Part shown: in pieces, positions 28,291-40,730 of the stretch
How the letters are laid out: the number at the start of each line of letters is the position of its first letter
Position numbering within the stretch: position 1 is the first letter of the stretch
DNA from: Dasyornis broadbenti
Taxonomy: Eukaryota > Chordata > Aves > Passeriformes > Dasyornithidae
NCBI GenBank assembly: GCA_013397935.1
Contig: VZRN01000634.1
Span: 439,326 to 503,325, forward strand
Direction of reading: 5' to 3'
Length of the DNA stretch: 64,000 bases
Made by a program: the position numbers and the translations under genes
Notes under the pieces: generated by a model
Database searches by the model: none
What the model was told of the DNA's origin: nothing
Seen by the model: only the letters and a program-made list of their open reading frames with translations

Positions 28291-29314
28291 TGTCGTGGTT
28301 TGGCCCTGGCCAAATGCCAGGCACCCACATCTGCTCACTTGCTCTCCCCTGCCACAGTTGGGCAGAGGAGAGCAAAATAATTAACACACATAGGGCCCAT
28401 GAGTTGAGATAAGGAACCAGGAGAAGACACACTCAGGGCAAAACAGGCTGTACTTAAAGTTGCAAAGTGATGTGTTGCTAAAATAGTCAGAGGAGTAACT
28501 GAGAAGTAAAATAAAACCTTCAAAGACACCGTTTCTCCGCTCAGCAGCAGGACAGGGGAACAAGGCATGGGATGGAGGAGGGTAGGTCAGTTCAACACCG
28601 AGATCATCTTCCACTGCTCAGGGAGAGGAGTCTTTTCCTCCGCATAGCCGTGGGTCCCAATCTCACATGCAGCAGCCCACCCGAACCTGCAGCAACATGA
28701 CCTGCCCCCACGGGCAGACAGTCCTCCCAAAATTGCTGCGGCGTGGGGTCCCTTGTCCACGGGGTACAGACCTCCGAGGCCAAGCTGTTCCATCTCAGGA
28801 GCAAGGCCTCTCTCTCCACTGGGACTCCCGCTGGACCACAGCCTCCTCCAGGGATCCACCCGCTCCAGCATGGGGCACCTCCCCACGGGCTGTGAGTGGC
28901 TCTCAGCAACCCTGGTGGACCTCATGGGCTGCAGGGGCACCCCCTGCTCCACTGTGGTCATCACCATGGCCTGCAGAGGAATCTCAACTCTGGTGCCGGG
29001 AGCACCCCCTCCCCCACCTTCTCCACTGACCTTGGTCTCTCCATGTTGTTTTCCCTCACATATTCTCTCCTCCTCCTCTGGCTAACAAGAAGTGCGTGCA
29101 CCTATTGTTTTGATTTCTTCTTAAATATGTTATCACAGAGGTGTAACCAACATCTCTAATTGGCCCAGCCTTGGCCAGCGGCATGTCCATCTTTTCAGAG
29201 CCATCAAAGATTGGCTCTACTAGACATGGTGAAAGCTTCAAGAAGCTTCACACAGGCGCCATCTTTGTGGGCCCCCTGCCACTAGCAAAAACTGGGCCAA
29301 GAAAAACCAACACA
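28291..29314 (-). mobile_element. Solitary LTR of an avian endogenous retrovirus
   Basis: A roughly 1,024-bp block, much richer in GC than its surroundings, bounded by TG and CA (plus strand begins TGTCGTGGTTTGG and ends CCAACACA). Its middle has repeated CCACGGG and CTCCAG-type units. The whole recalls an LTR family I know from songbird and other neoavian genomes, probably ERV-L-like; the family name is from memory and uncertain. The minus strand carries a CCAAT box (plus coordinates 29159-29163) followed by TATTTAAG (29120-29127), so the element points the same way as COL4A6. Flanking 5-mers, CTTTT before and CTTCT after, could be a decayed target duplication. No gag, pol or env sequence adjoins it, so it is a solo LTR. 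The open frames inside it have no coding meaning. Confidence 0.85.
29120..29163 (-). promoter_or_regulatory. LTR core promoter (CCAAT and TATTTAAG)
   Basis: On the minus strand CCAAT is followed about 32 nt later by TATTTAAG, the usual order of a retroviral U3 promoter. Transcription from here would run towards COL4A6 exon 3. Whether it is still active is unknown. Confidence 0.55.
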
Positions 29315-32300
29315 CTTCTTCGGGAGTAATCACCTTGAGAAAGATGAAAATACCTCCGTAAGCACAACAGAAGTAATGTTATTCCAAAACACATGAGGGA
29401 AGTGCGTGAAACTCCCTCTTTTATCTGACACTTCTATTTTAAATAAATACACCATGTAGCTTTCAGCTGGAATATAGCCTACATTTCTTTTGATTAGCCC
29501 ATAGGACAAAGTAAACTGTTTGGAATATTCCAGATTCCTTCCTTGTCAGGATTAGGAAAAGGTTGCCCTCAGCACTGAATGTCCAAGTATGCACACTTCC
29601 ACAGACATTGAAAAAAATCTAGACTGCACCTTTTCTCCACATGAAAAAGTGACATAAATAATCCTGATGAGCCATAGCCATTTTTTATGCCTCTAGTATT
29701 TCCAGAATGCATAGATAGGAAAGCTCCTGCATCCCCTTCCCAAGATATGGTCCATGATAAAAATGTCTAAGACTACTTCAACCACCACATTATTCTGATA
29801 AATAATTCTTATTCTGCAAAGTCCATATTTTGGGGAGGGAATGCAAGCACTCCTCCTAACTGCAGTAGGGATTCCAAATCTGCACTAAATAATCTCACGC
29901 AGTGCCTTGTATTCAAATTCCTGGTCACATTAACAAGTCACTCATTAAGAAACTCTGATATTCCATGCTTGATTACTATAGGATTACAGTTTTGAAAATG
30001 AAAATGAGTGATTAAGAACTGGGTTTACTTTAAAAAACGTTCCAGTAGCAAGAAATTATTGCTGCTAGAGCCTGTCATTAATAACGGAAATTATACACAG
30101 ATGGACTGGGCATCTTCGTTTTACACATAGACAATTAGCTCTGCCTGTATCCCAAACTAATGGTTACAGCCACGGTATTTGTCTGTTCAGATTACTAATA
30201 TACTTACCCCACATTAATTTTCCAAAATAGATGGCACATGTCAGCTGCAGACAGGGTGGACTCTACCAAGAACCACTCTCATGAGCAGCAAAAGTTAGCA
30301 AAGTATTATGGCCCACAGGTATAAAGTTTACTCAGCTTTTCCAGTTCACTTACAATATCTACCTCAAGGTCATTCCTCCCTTTTGGGGCGGGACAGATAA
30401 ACCAGCAACTCATTTGCCCTCACTTAAGCTTGCATCCTATTTTTTAAATAGAAGATCTACATCACAAGTTACAGAAGGGATAAAATGCCCAAACAGCTGA
30501 AAGTCTATATAATGATAGACTATCTAAATAAAAACTTATGCAGTCATCTCCTGGAGCTATCAGAAGACTACCTGTTATATTACCAACATGATTAACTCTT
30601 TAACCTCTATCTCTGTAGAGATTCTATTCCCTTGCACTTTGTGATCGTGAAAATAAGAGCCAGCTTGTATGTGGATACAACCTCACTAATTTCCCTTGAA
30701 GTTTTGTAACTGACTGAAACAAGAACAGAGTAAAGCCACTGCAAATAGCACAGTGAGACATCCCACTGCATTTTAAGTCCTCTAGTAAAGATTTACTATA
30801 TTAGCTCTGGAAAGTATCACGCACATAGCATGTTCTTGGTTAATTAAATCACAAAAGAAACGAGGGAGGCACTTTGTGCTCCACCCACAAAATACTTCAA
30901 AGAGTAGAATCACGAAGAAATTGCTCTCCTTAAGGGGAAGAAGATGTCTGCTACTATGTTTGATTTGGACCCTGCACAATGGGTCCTTGTTGTTAGCTAA
31001 CGTTTGGGCACCATAGTAGTAAACATAATTAAGAAAAAAATGTGTGATTTTTTTTAAAGTAAACAGCTTTGGAGCTTTTTCCTCTATCCTCTATGCTATT
31101 TCTAGTGTGCTGTTTCTATCCTCAGGGTGTGGGACTTTTCAAGTCACAACGTGTCCCAGGAGCACAGAACTGCCTACTCTTGGCTGTTAACTACTTTGCA
31201 CTCTTGATTGGTCATTTATCTTTTATGAGAAATGCAGAATACCACCAGGACATCAGTACCATTTACAAACATTTTGTGCTAGTGTAAATGTCAGTGATAA
31301 ATCAGTTTCTCTATGTTAAAATTTAAAATAATAAATGATGCATATAGTACACCCTTATATTTGTATATACATCTGCATGCACCTTCAACAAAGCAAACAA
31401 ATTAAAAGTAATAAGAGTAAAATTCAGACATGTTGTTCATCTGTAGCCCTACAACTCTGCAAAAGAAAAGTTGCATAAAAGGCCCATCCAAGCAGCAAAT
31501 GCAGTCTAAATGCCCTTTGAAGTCCAAAGGCTTCCCATTTAGTCCCTAACAGAGGATAAATTGGTTGGTAATTAAGAATTTTCCAACACTATAAAAATAT
31601 CAGAACTACGAAGAATAAGCATCAGGTGGAAAATCATAAAAGTAAATTATGTTAAAAACCCAAAAATATGCATTTGAGATATCACCATGCAAGCAGGCTT
31701 ACATAACCATGGATTTGCTAAAACAACTCCCTTTTCTAGCCATAGTTGTAGACAGTGAAGTGACTTTGATGAGCTCTCCTATCATACTGATGAAAATAAC
31801 CATATGTTTCTAAACACAGCTTATCTATAAACACATTTATCTCAAATTCCTCTACAAACACAACGGTGGTCCTGCAAAATATTTTTCAAACAAACCATCT
31901 CTGGGAGGAGACAGGGAGGGCAAAAATTTTATCTACTGGAAACACTGCATTTCATACATTTTTTTCCATTCCATATGGAACAAAGGTTAGGAGAAGAGAA
32001 AACCTGAAAAATTACTCTTTTTAGGATAAAATAAAATGACAGTTTTTGACACTGGAAAAAGAGTTCTGGGCAAACCTTTCATGATCTGCATAACAAACAT
32101 AGCACCACAGACCACAATTTAAGATGATCATTCAGGACTCTGAGGGTTCTGGTTTATCTGATGAATCCAAGATGTAGAATCAACCTGCAATTTTATTGCC
32201 ACAGAATAATCACACTCCCATCATACTTAGATACAGCGCGTGACGTGCACAAGAGGATGTTGTATTTACTATTACAGCTGTTGGTTCAGACTGATTTTCT

Positions 32301-34206
32301 GGGCTGCCCTTCTCATTTCACTGAGGCTTTCAAGCAACCTGTCCTTTCATGGTAACACAACCCTTTGTAGCAATTCATCCAGTCAAGCCCTTCCCCGCAG
32401 GGCACAACTGCTTTGCTGAGGGATTCCCCTGCAGCCTGCCCAGAGTCCATTGAGTACATCACTACATTATTAAGACAGAAGCAAATTAGAGAGCAACTCG
32501 AGAAACAAAAAAAAAGGCCGTGTTCCACACGTTGGAGAAGACCCTGACTATCGTGATAGTTCTCTTCCTAGTGACACTGATAAAGAAGAAGGGAGAAAAT
32601 ATAAACTAAGATAAACAACTATAAAATGTCAAAGGAAATTTAAGTAGTTCCATTGTGTAGCCATGTATTTAATTTACTGTTAGGTCTATTTAATTTCAAG
32701 TAACACTTCTGAGCAGAGCGGATGTCTATTCACCAACTGTGGATGTTGCAAGCTCCTGCCAAGACAAAATTTTCAATCTTCATTATGGATAATCTTACCT
32801 GTCTGGAATGGGAAAAGACAAAAAGGCTTTATACCATTTATCTAGATTAAACAGATCAGAGGAGGTATAGCTTGATGCAGTATTTTGACAGGATAAGAGT
32901 ATGTTTGCTGAGGAATAGGTACTGATTAAATCTGGGACAAAGTGTGCCACAAACTTTTCTCCCAGTAAACCAAAAAAGGACAAAACATAGAACTTGCAGA
33001 ATAAATGTATAATTTTATTTACAAATATCCTCCTTTTTTGTGTTTGTGTTTCTAGGCTACTAAGCAGAGTATGAACTTCAGAATGATGTATTAGAAAACC
33101 CAGAACAAATGTCACGGATAGCTAGTACTGCATAAGGGAAGGAAAAATTGAGACAAAAGGAAACTATTCTTAGCAACAGCTAAAAAAAAATGAAAATATC
33201 TTTGGAGACATTATCACAACTCCTCAAGCTGACAATAATGAAAAGATTATTTTAATCTTTTAATTTACTTTTCTTCCTCTATATAATTAACACTTCTTTT
33301 AGATTTTTTGTTTCACATACTATTTTATATGTGAGGGGAACAGAAAACAAGGCTTTTATTTTCAGATTGTCTTAGAGATAAGAATAGGCAAAGAGTGAGC
33401 AAATGGAATATCAACTTTTGGATGTCTGGTTTGTCAGAGAACTTGACATGAAATTTGAAGAATTTTTTTTTTCAGTCCTTATTAAACCATGCAAAGGAAA
33501 ATCTGTCATCAGAAAAACTAAAGCTATCTACAAAATTAGATTGTGGCGTCTGATGCAATTTAGAACAGAAATGCCTACTTAATACAATCTTCAGAACTTT
33601 TATGCCAAAGGCATAGATCTTTATCAATAGGTGTGTGTGCCCTTGCGAGCAACTATTTGAAATGGTGACTTGTTAAAATTTTTAACCCTTTAATCCCCAT
33701 TTACCTACTGGATACGGCTGTGTCTTAACTAAAGCCATACTGCCTGGACTTCTCATTTGGGAGATGACAAAAAGTGACTCAGGAAGTAAAAGCAGTTAAA
33801 ATGAAGTCTCAACCAACTAACATAAAGAAATGGACAAGGCTAAACAGTTATTTAATTCTGGAAGTCCAAACAAGTATGTTTACAGAAGTTAGTTTGTAAA
33901 ATAACATCCTGTAAGAGCACATTCATTCTGCTTAAGTTATTACCTTACTCTGTCTTCCCTGAAACCCACTAGAGATAATAATGGGGAGATGTCACCTAAA
34001 TAGAGAAAACCAATACAGTGGAGATAAAAATTACAAAATTTCACTGAAATCAACATCTTCTGACCTGTTTGTATAAATCCTCTCAAACAGTCCCTCCGGA
34101 TTGACTGCACGGTTGTGCAGTTAGAATAGCTTAGACATGGAGGACTCAGAGGGTAAGGTTTTTCATTTAAGACCCAGCTGCCACCATATTCAAAAGAAGT
34201 TTTATT

Positions 34207-34233
34207 AAAAAAAAAAAAAAATTAAAAAAAAAA
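34207..34233 (+). repeat. A-run interrupted by TT
   Basis: Fifteen A, TT, then ten A. Simple low-complexity sequence, possibly an old retroposon tail, without identifiable source. Confidence 0.85.
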
Positions 34234-34645
34234 GAGTTTCTGCTCAGAATGAACAGTGGAAACCGTACCACTAAAAAACTCATCTTCACCTTTCAAAATG
34301 TCCGAAACTGTTCTTTGAGTTCATTTATTTCTTAGCTGCCAGGCATAGTGTGATAAGGGATGACCTACACTACACATACAGCACCTGCCAAGGAGACTAA
34401 AAATTGCTGTACAGGCAATGTAGAAAACAGACTACTAGAAAATTCTGAGTAATTTCATATCCAGCCTTGAACATTATCATTCAGAACAGCACACCCAACA
34501 ATTCATAAAATGAAGATTAGTCCTAAAATTTACGGTCTCATTGAGCAACATGCTAGCTAAGCACAGCTGTCCCTCCTGAGAAAAAAAAACACCCACGCTG
34601 TTTCAAACAACTTTTATCAAGGGCTTTGTCAACTTAAGCAGCTTC

Positions 34646-34665
34646 TTTTTTTTTTTTTTTTTTTT
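34646..34665 (+). repeat. T20 homopolymer
   Basis: Twenty consecutive T, an A-run on the COL4A6 sense strand. It is about 410 bases from the A-run at 34207-34233 and complementary to it, so the two form a trivial inverted pair. Confidence 0.9.
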
Positions 34666-35171
34666 CACAAGAAGCATAATACCATGACAAATATAAGTAA
34701 AAAGTCTAATGGAAGAACAAACAATTCTTCTCTGTATTGGATACTAATTTCTCCTATGTGTTTTTGTACAGCCTGTCCTGTTGTACTTTAACTTGTACAC
34801 TATTTAGTTCAAGTTGTACTGTATTAAGAAAAGACTATCCCACTTTTACCTTAATTGGTAAACTAGATTTTAACTTTTACACTGGCTCCTGTTGAAAAAT
34901 ACCATGATTTGTGACACAAAACAACAGATGTTCTTAAAATAACAGATTCAGACACTTCCAACTGCTATCACTCACAGGGAAATGCCAGGCAGAGAAAGGA
35001 ACTCTTCTTACTGGCACTGGGCCCACCAGGGACTTGCCCTACAAAGTGATGAACACCCTGAGATTCAATGAGACAACAGCACACTCAGTAAATCAAGGAT
35101 TATCTCTGAACCAACAGAAAATAAGTCTGACACAGTACTGTTAAAAAACCACTGATTTACTAAGTGCCAAA

Positions 35172-35406
35172 TGCACAAAGTTCCACCACCTGAAGAGGGG
35201 AAAAACTTCTTTAGTGTGAAGGTGACCAAGCACTGGAACAGGCTGCCCAGAGAGGCTGTGGAATCTCCTTCTCTGGAGATGTCCAAAATCTGCCCAGACA
35301 ATGGGATTCTGTGCAGCCTGCTCTGGGTGATCCTGCTGCAGCAGCGGGGCTGGATTAGGGGAACTCCTGAGGTCCCTTCCAACCCTTATCATTCAGTGAT
35401 TCTGTG
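35172..35406 (+). mobile_element. CR1 LINE, 3' end (5'-truncated copy)
   Basis: Matches the 3' end of avian chicken-repeat-1 retrotransposons: a GGGGAAAAACTTCTTT region, then CACTGGAACAGGCTGCCCAG, then GAGGTCCCTTCCAACC, ending in the 8-bp-type repeat ATTCAGTG ATTCTGTG at 35391-35406. CR1 copies are usually 5'-truncated and end in this short tandem repeat instead of poly-A, as here. It lies antisense to COL4A6 in intron 2. No coding capacity remains: this is the C-terminal and 3' UTR portion of ORF2 only. The 5' boundary is approximate. Confidence 0.95.
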
Positions 35407-37734
35407 TAATCATTTTGTACCATCTCACAATTTAACTCCTGTTTGAATTACAATGTATCTTCTAGGAAATCATCCTATCTTCCTCTGAATATCTAAACAT
35501 GAAATTTCTACAACAGGACTAGGTGCAAAGTGGCTTAATTTTATGAAAATGTTTAAAATTTCCTGTACAGAAGGTCAACAAAAATTGGTCCATTGCATCA
35601 AATTCCTCAAATTCACTACATCAGAATTTTTGAGAGAAAAACTATTCCATTTAAACTTTTAAATGCAATTGCATTATTAAGCAGCAGGCTGATGCGTATT
35701 GAGAAAAAAATTGTAAATGTATGCATAGGCTTTACTGAACAAGTTAGTATCATCTTGCTTTTAACTGTGTGGATCATGAATTACCATGAAAAGTACCTCT
35801 TCCCTTTTCATCTAAGTAACTCCATACTAGGTACTGCTGTCAATTTTAAATTCTAAGTTTTAACAGACCTTTACTTGATTTACTTGTATTTAAGTTTTCC
35901 AGCATGTAAATCCAACATCAGCCTTCCTGTGTTATATATAATAGAAACTGGGAGTTAACGGCATTTCTGATTAGCTGCCATCCCTCTTTTAACGAAGGCT
36001 CACTCATGAACTTTATTTTTACACCTTTTATTTCTTCATCTGGTTAATCAAACAGGTCCTTTGCTGGCCTTTAGTCCAACCAAGTCTACTCACAAATCAC
36101 CTGTGTGAATTTGCTGAGAAAGCTGCTGAGATTACCAGCAAATATCATTCAGGAAGAAAGACATGCTGGTTCCATGGTAACATGAAAGTCAATGAGCCCA
36201 CCTTGAAACCTGGAAACAATGGGCCCTTTCAGGACAGGGAGCAAAGGGGAGGGACCATGTCTTATTGAGATGTTGGGTTCTTTCAGATAGTTTGCCAGTG
36301 AGATTTTTCTTAAGGAGAAAATGCACGCTGTAAATTCGCCTTGCACAAGTTGATTTGATTTTGGAGCCTATTACCAAGACTGTTGAATTCCCCTTGACTA
36401 ACCCTGCACCAAAAAGCAGCAGCACAGAACACAATGAATGCCAACCTCCTTGCAGCCCTGCCACTTTGTTCAGGAATTCACAGTTGCAACATGACACACT
36501 GCAGAATTCTGATCCTACAACTATCAGAAAAAAAGGGATGGCCTCCAGGATAATATTATATCCTAAAGAAGAAATCTTGGAGAGAATTTGGAAAAAAAAT
36601 CAGCAAATTTAGCATGAAAAAATAAAACCTATCTATCTGAACTGACAGAAAACTTACAGACCTGCACTGAATTTCACAAAGCCACCTCTGCCCTAGCATC
36701 AGAACAGGCTTAATAATACATGCACTGTAATTTAGGAGAATATTCCAAGACTCCTATTGCATGGCCCTTTGAAAGGTTAAACTAGAGAGCAACACAGAGT
36801 TTAGATCTGGACAAGAGATAACTTTAATTTTAGTGCTTCTTATTCCCTGGAACTTCTGAAAATGCAGGAGTGGAAAGGATTTATACTTCGAACTGTCCAG
36901 TAAGACTGATTATCCTCTCCAGAGTTATTTAGTTTACTTCAGATTAAATAATTTGCTTTTTACAAGATGATTTTACTCATCAGCTCTCAACAGATGGGAC
37001 TCCCAGAGCTGCAAGATTACAGCAGCCATGTACCTACAGAAGGACCTGGCCATTACCTTGCAAGTTATAATTACAGACCACAGCTACCTCACCCACATGT
37101 TGAGCAGACCAGGTGTGTTCTGCCAATGAACACACTTTAGTTAAACTCCCCAGCCTCCTTTCTTCTCTCGCTGCTTTTTGACTTCAGCTATAGATGGCTC
37201 AGGAGACAGTAAAAGCACACAATGCAGAGACATCACCTTCCTGGGCTTGCAGTACACAACCATCCAAGAAACCTACAAAAGCTCTAGAAAATATTCTCTA
37301 CTATAGCAGTAATAATTAAAATCACCAAAACAACAAGCCACAAATTCTGGTTCAAATTATTGAAGATCTCAAAGCCATTTCAAAACAATTTTAGAAAACA
37401 AGCTATGTCCTGAAAGCCTTGCTTTTCACTCTTGCTATGACTGTTCTTTGCATAGAGAAACAATAACAGGAAAAAAATGAAAGCCTATAATCCAGTGAGG
37501 AAAATTTCAATAGTGTTACAATTAAAGACCTACAAACTAAACAAAAGTGAAGAAAGTCAGTACATAAGAGTGAGAATGCTTTCTACTGCAGGCAGCATAA
37601 CAGCACTTCATATGGCATTGTTAACATGCAGAAACAGAGTACAGAGCAAAGCCATTCTGTACAGTTGTCAGACTATTTCAGCAGGGCAGCCTACTAATAC
37701 ACGCACAGGACAATTCTAGGTAAGTATCAGGACG

Positions 37735-37790
37735 ACTGGTCTCTATTCAACTTAATGTTAGTGACCTGGAATATGTAAAAGAGAGTAAAT
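37735..37790 (+). mobile_element. Possible decayed CR1 fragment
   Basis: The stretch around CTATTCAACTTAATGTTAG and GTGACCTGGA resembles the CR1 ORF2 region that reads CT.TTCAACATCTTCATCAG then TGACCTGGATGA in well-preserved avian copies. The match fades after about 55 bases. It could be chance; repeat masking would settle it. Confidence 0.3.
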
Positions 37791-38870
37791 CATTTTCTTC
37801 GAGAGGACTGATCATCTGAGCTAACAACACAACAAAACAGAGAAATCTTTGTAACAAATAATTGAGTAAGAAAGTTATTAAAATATATTTCCACAATTTC
37901 TTTTTGCTTAAGAGCCTCACACAAGAAAAAAATTTAGTTCTCCAGGCCTGAGCTTTGGGGACATCTACAACACAATGCAGTCACTACATTATGCTCCAGA
38001 GGTGGATACAAAGCAACAGCGAGAAAGAGCCATATAGTCATTCAGTCCCTGAAAGCATCCTGCTAGCAACAATCTCCAGCAGACACCTCCTGGGTAATTT
38101 TGCCACATTATCACCTATGAGACAAACACACACAGCATTATCTGTTTTCAGTAGCACTAGACAGAAAAAAGCACGTTTGTTTGAGAGGCCCTCTTAATTT
38201 GTACAGTACTTTAGAGATTGAAGTTTCTGCATCTTACTCATTAGCTTTAAGAAAATTATTAATACTGTCTCTGTTGAAATCATCAGGTATTTGTCACAAC
38301 ATGAAGTGACTGGAAAGTTGATATCATCTTCCCATCACTTCAGAGCCAGCAAACATGTGAGGCTGTAGAAACAGAGGGTCAGAAGAACAGCACAGAGTAC
38401 TTTTCTGTCAGAACAATAACCTGATCCAACTCACCCTCTAATCAATTAATCCAGCACAAGGGAGGCAGGAAACCACAATCAGGACATAGGGTAGCCCACA
38501 CTTTGATCCGATTAAGTGCAATGTAAGACTGCACTTCATAGAAGACAGGGGATACAAGGCTTGAATTTAAGTTTTCAATTATATTTACTACTCTCATTTT
38601 GATGGGCTCAGCTCCTCATGGGATTAGTCTTTTTCTTTGCTGGGTGCACTGGTATGAAGGGCAAAGAATCTTACCTCGCTAAAGATTTGCAGGTACTGGT
38701 GAATCCTGCATTCAGAGAGGTCAATAGAAACTTCTGACGGACTCCAACAGAGACGAGATTGAGCTTGTTACCAAAATGTCCTTCTCAGGCAAATTCAAAT
38801 GCCATTTTATCTGGCAACTGAGTATAGGCTGTGTCTCAAGGGAGTGTTTTGTACTGTGTGCACAACCACA

Positions 38871-38917
38871 AGTTGATATTTAGACCAGTTGATATTTCTG
38901 GTGCATGCACCAGAAAT
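38871..38917. repeat. 11-bp direct repeat leading into a perfect 24-bp palindrome
   Basis: AGTTGATATTT occurs at 38871-38881 and 38887-38897. The second copy runs into a 24-bp perfect palindrome at 38894-38917: ATTTCTGGTGCA and its exact complement TGCACCAGAAAT, with no spacer. The centre is GCATGC. A TA-rich tract follows directly. Confidence 0.95.
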
Positions 38918-38921
38918 TGTA

Positions 38922-38962
38922 TTTATATGTATATATAAAACTATATATATAAAATGATATAT
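38922..38962. repeat. TA-rich microsatellite
   Basis: Alternating TA/AT units with short A-runs over about 40 bases, just after the palindrome. Such DNA melts easily and could help extrude the neighbouring palindrome. Confidence 0.8.
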
Positions 38963-40347
38963 TTAAAACTACTAAAACACTTTCCATACAGCCCATATTT
39001 TAAAGCTATGTATAGGGAGCAACCATGAACAATAGCTAAATGTCATTTTGAGGGTACCTTCACATTTACCAGCACCAAGAGAGGATCTATGGTTTTTAAA
39101 AATAGAACTCCACAAATATAGTCTATTATAGGAAAGAAGTACTTTATATACTCAGCTCCATGCTTCCTTGTTATCTCTTATTAGTGACCACGGAATAAAA
39201 ATAATTTTCCATCTCTTGCACTTGTTACACTGCTACTCCCAGACATTTGGAATTTCCTCACAGTAATCTCCTGCCCAAGCACAGGAAAGACCCACAGCTA
39301 CTCAGCTCTCAGTATCAGGGCGTTTAGACCCTATTTAGGGTTACTTTCTTCCCATACTATGAAAGACTTCACATTTCATTTCAATCCATACCAAAAGCCA
39401 TGTGGGGAAGGGAGCAATGGGTGTATCTGACACATGAGATGACTGGACAAATACGGCAAGGAAGGAGCTGCAGGGCAGCAGTTGCTGCATACACACGCTC
39501 CAGTCTAGTGGTCTCACAATACTGAACTGTGGATGGAGGGACTCCTGATGCTGTTACAAGACTGAAACCACTTCTTATGCTGCTCTTTCCTGCACAGAAT
39601 TTGAATATAAAGACTACATATGGTAGAGGAGCATATTTCTCAGCAATGCATTAGCTACTGGGCCATCAGAGTCACCATTATAAGACAGTAAATAATTATA
39701 TTGAGATTGATAAACTTCCTTGCCTCAGCTGTTGGAAGCTAAGCCAAGACTAAACACATTTGTACAGCACTTGTAAACTTTCACCATTTGAATAGCTTTC
39801 CTGTTATTGTCAAATCTATAAGCAAATAATCCTTTTGACTGACCATATGGCAGAAGGACAGCAGCCCAGAGAAGCAGCAGTACAAGAGAGGAATTTCAAA
39901 TGTCAGTACAGTTTTGTAGAGGCCTCTCACAAAGCAATGAACAGCCAAACCTTGTAATGAAAGTTCAAAAAATGTCATTTTAAGAACAAAGTGTGCTGGC
40001 CTATTGTCCTGCTTAACACCCTCTCTTCATAAGCAGATGTTTAAAGGTCACATTATATCCTTTTAGAAACTAAATCACAATAGTAATGTTCATTCATTTC
40101 GCAACCACATTTGGAAGGCCAATGTTTTAGCACCCTACTAAATCTTAGCCTGCTTGTGGATTCAGGATCTTTTAGATTCTGGTTGCAGTTTGTAAGACTT
40201 AAGCTTGCTGGATATAGGACATTTAAACAAACTGGACACACGCAAGTTCATAAAACCTGAAAATGCGCCCATAATTACTGAGGGAGCCAGCTGATGTTGC
40301 ATGGCTACTCTTGATTATCTCTGAAAAGTCACAGTGACCAGACATTC

Positions 40348-40730
40348 CCAAGGTCCGGAAGAAAGAAAATGTCACTCCTACCCTCAATAAAGCCATGAAG
40401 GAGGATCTGGGGAACTACAGGGCACTCGGCCTCATCTCAGTCCCTGAGAAGTCAGTAGAGCGAATTCTTCTGAAAACCAGTTCCAAAGACATGAAGGACA
40501 AGAACATAATCAGAAAGAGACAGCACAGATTTGTAAAGGGAAAATGATGCCTAATTATCCTAATGGCCTTTTAGGATGAGATGTCAGGCTTGACGGATGA
40601 GGGGAGAGGAGTGGTTGCTGCTTACCTGGACTTTACTGAGGGGCTCAACAGTGCCTCAAGATCCTCATAGAGAAACTGATGAAGCACAGGTCAGACAAGT
40701 GGACGGTGAGATGCATTGAAGGCTAATTGC
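40348..40730 (+). mobile_element. CR1 LINE, internal reverse-transcriptase fragment
   Basis: An ORF2 piece in plus orientation, antisense to COL4A6. One frame still reads KEDLGNYRALGLISVPEKS, comparable to the NYRPISLLSVPGK-type motif of CR1-clade reverse transcriptases. Downstream nucleotides follow the CR1 order: ACATGAAGGACAAGA, then GATGAGATG, then GATGAGGGGAGAG, then ACCTGGACTT, then CCTCATAGA, then GTGGACGGTGAG. Frameshifts and stops interrupt the frame and both ends of the element are missing. It is a dead internal fragment, older than the copy at 35172 judging by its divergence. Confidence 0.9.

Larger units (their letters stand above)
29315..35171 (-). other. COL4A6: COL4A6 intron 2, segment between LTR and CR1
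   Basis: AT-rich intron with A- and T-runs at 34207-34233 and 34646-34665. I see no exon, no RNA gene and no recognised element in the rest. Confidence 0.8.
35407..40347 (-). other. COL4A6: COL4A6 intron 2, segment between two CR1 copies
   Basis: AT-rich intron. It contains a possible very old CR1 scrap (37735-37790), a perfect palindrome with adjacent direct repeats (38871-38917) and a TA-rich tract (38922-38962). Nothing else is recognised. Confidence 0.8.

Noticed and set aside
28587..29159. Several open frames of 87-126 codons around 28.6-29.2 kb
   Set aside because: They lie on both strands within the GC-rich solo LTR and show no retroviral protein features.
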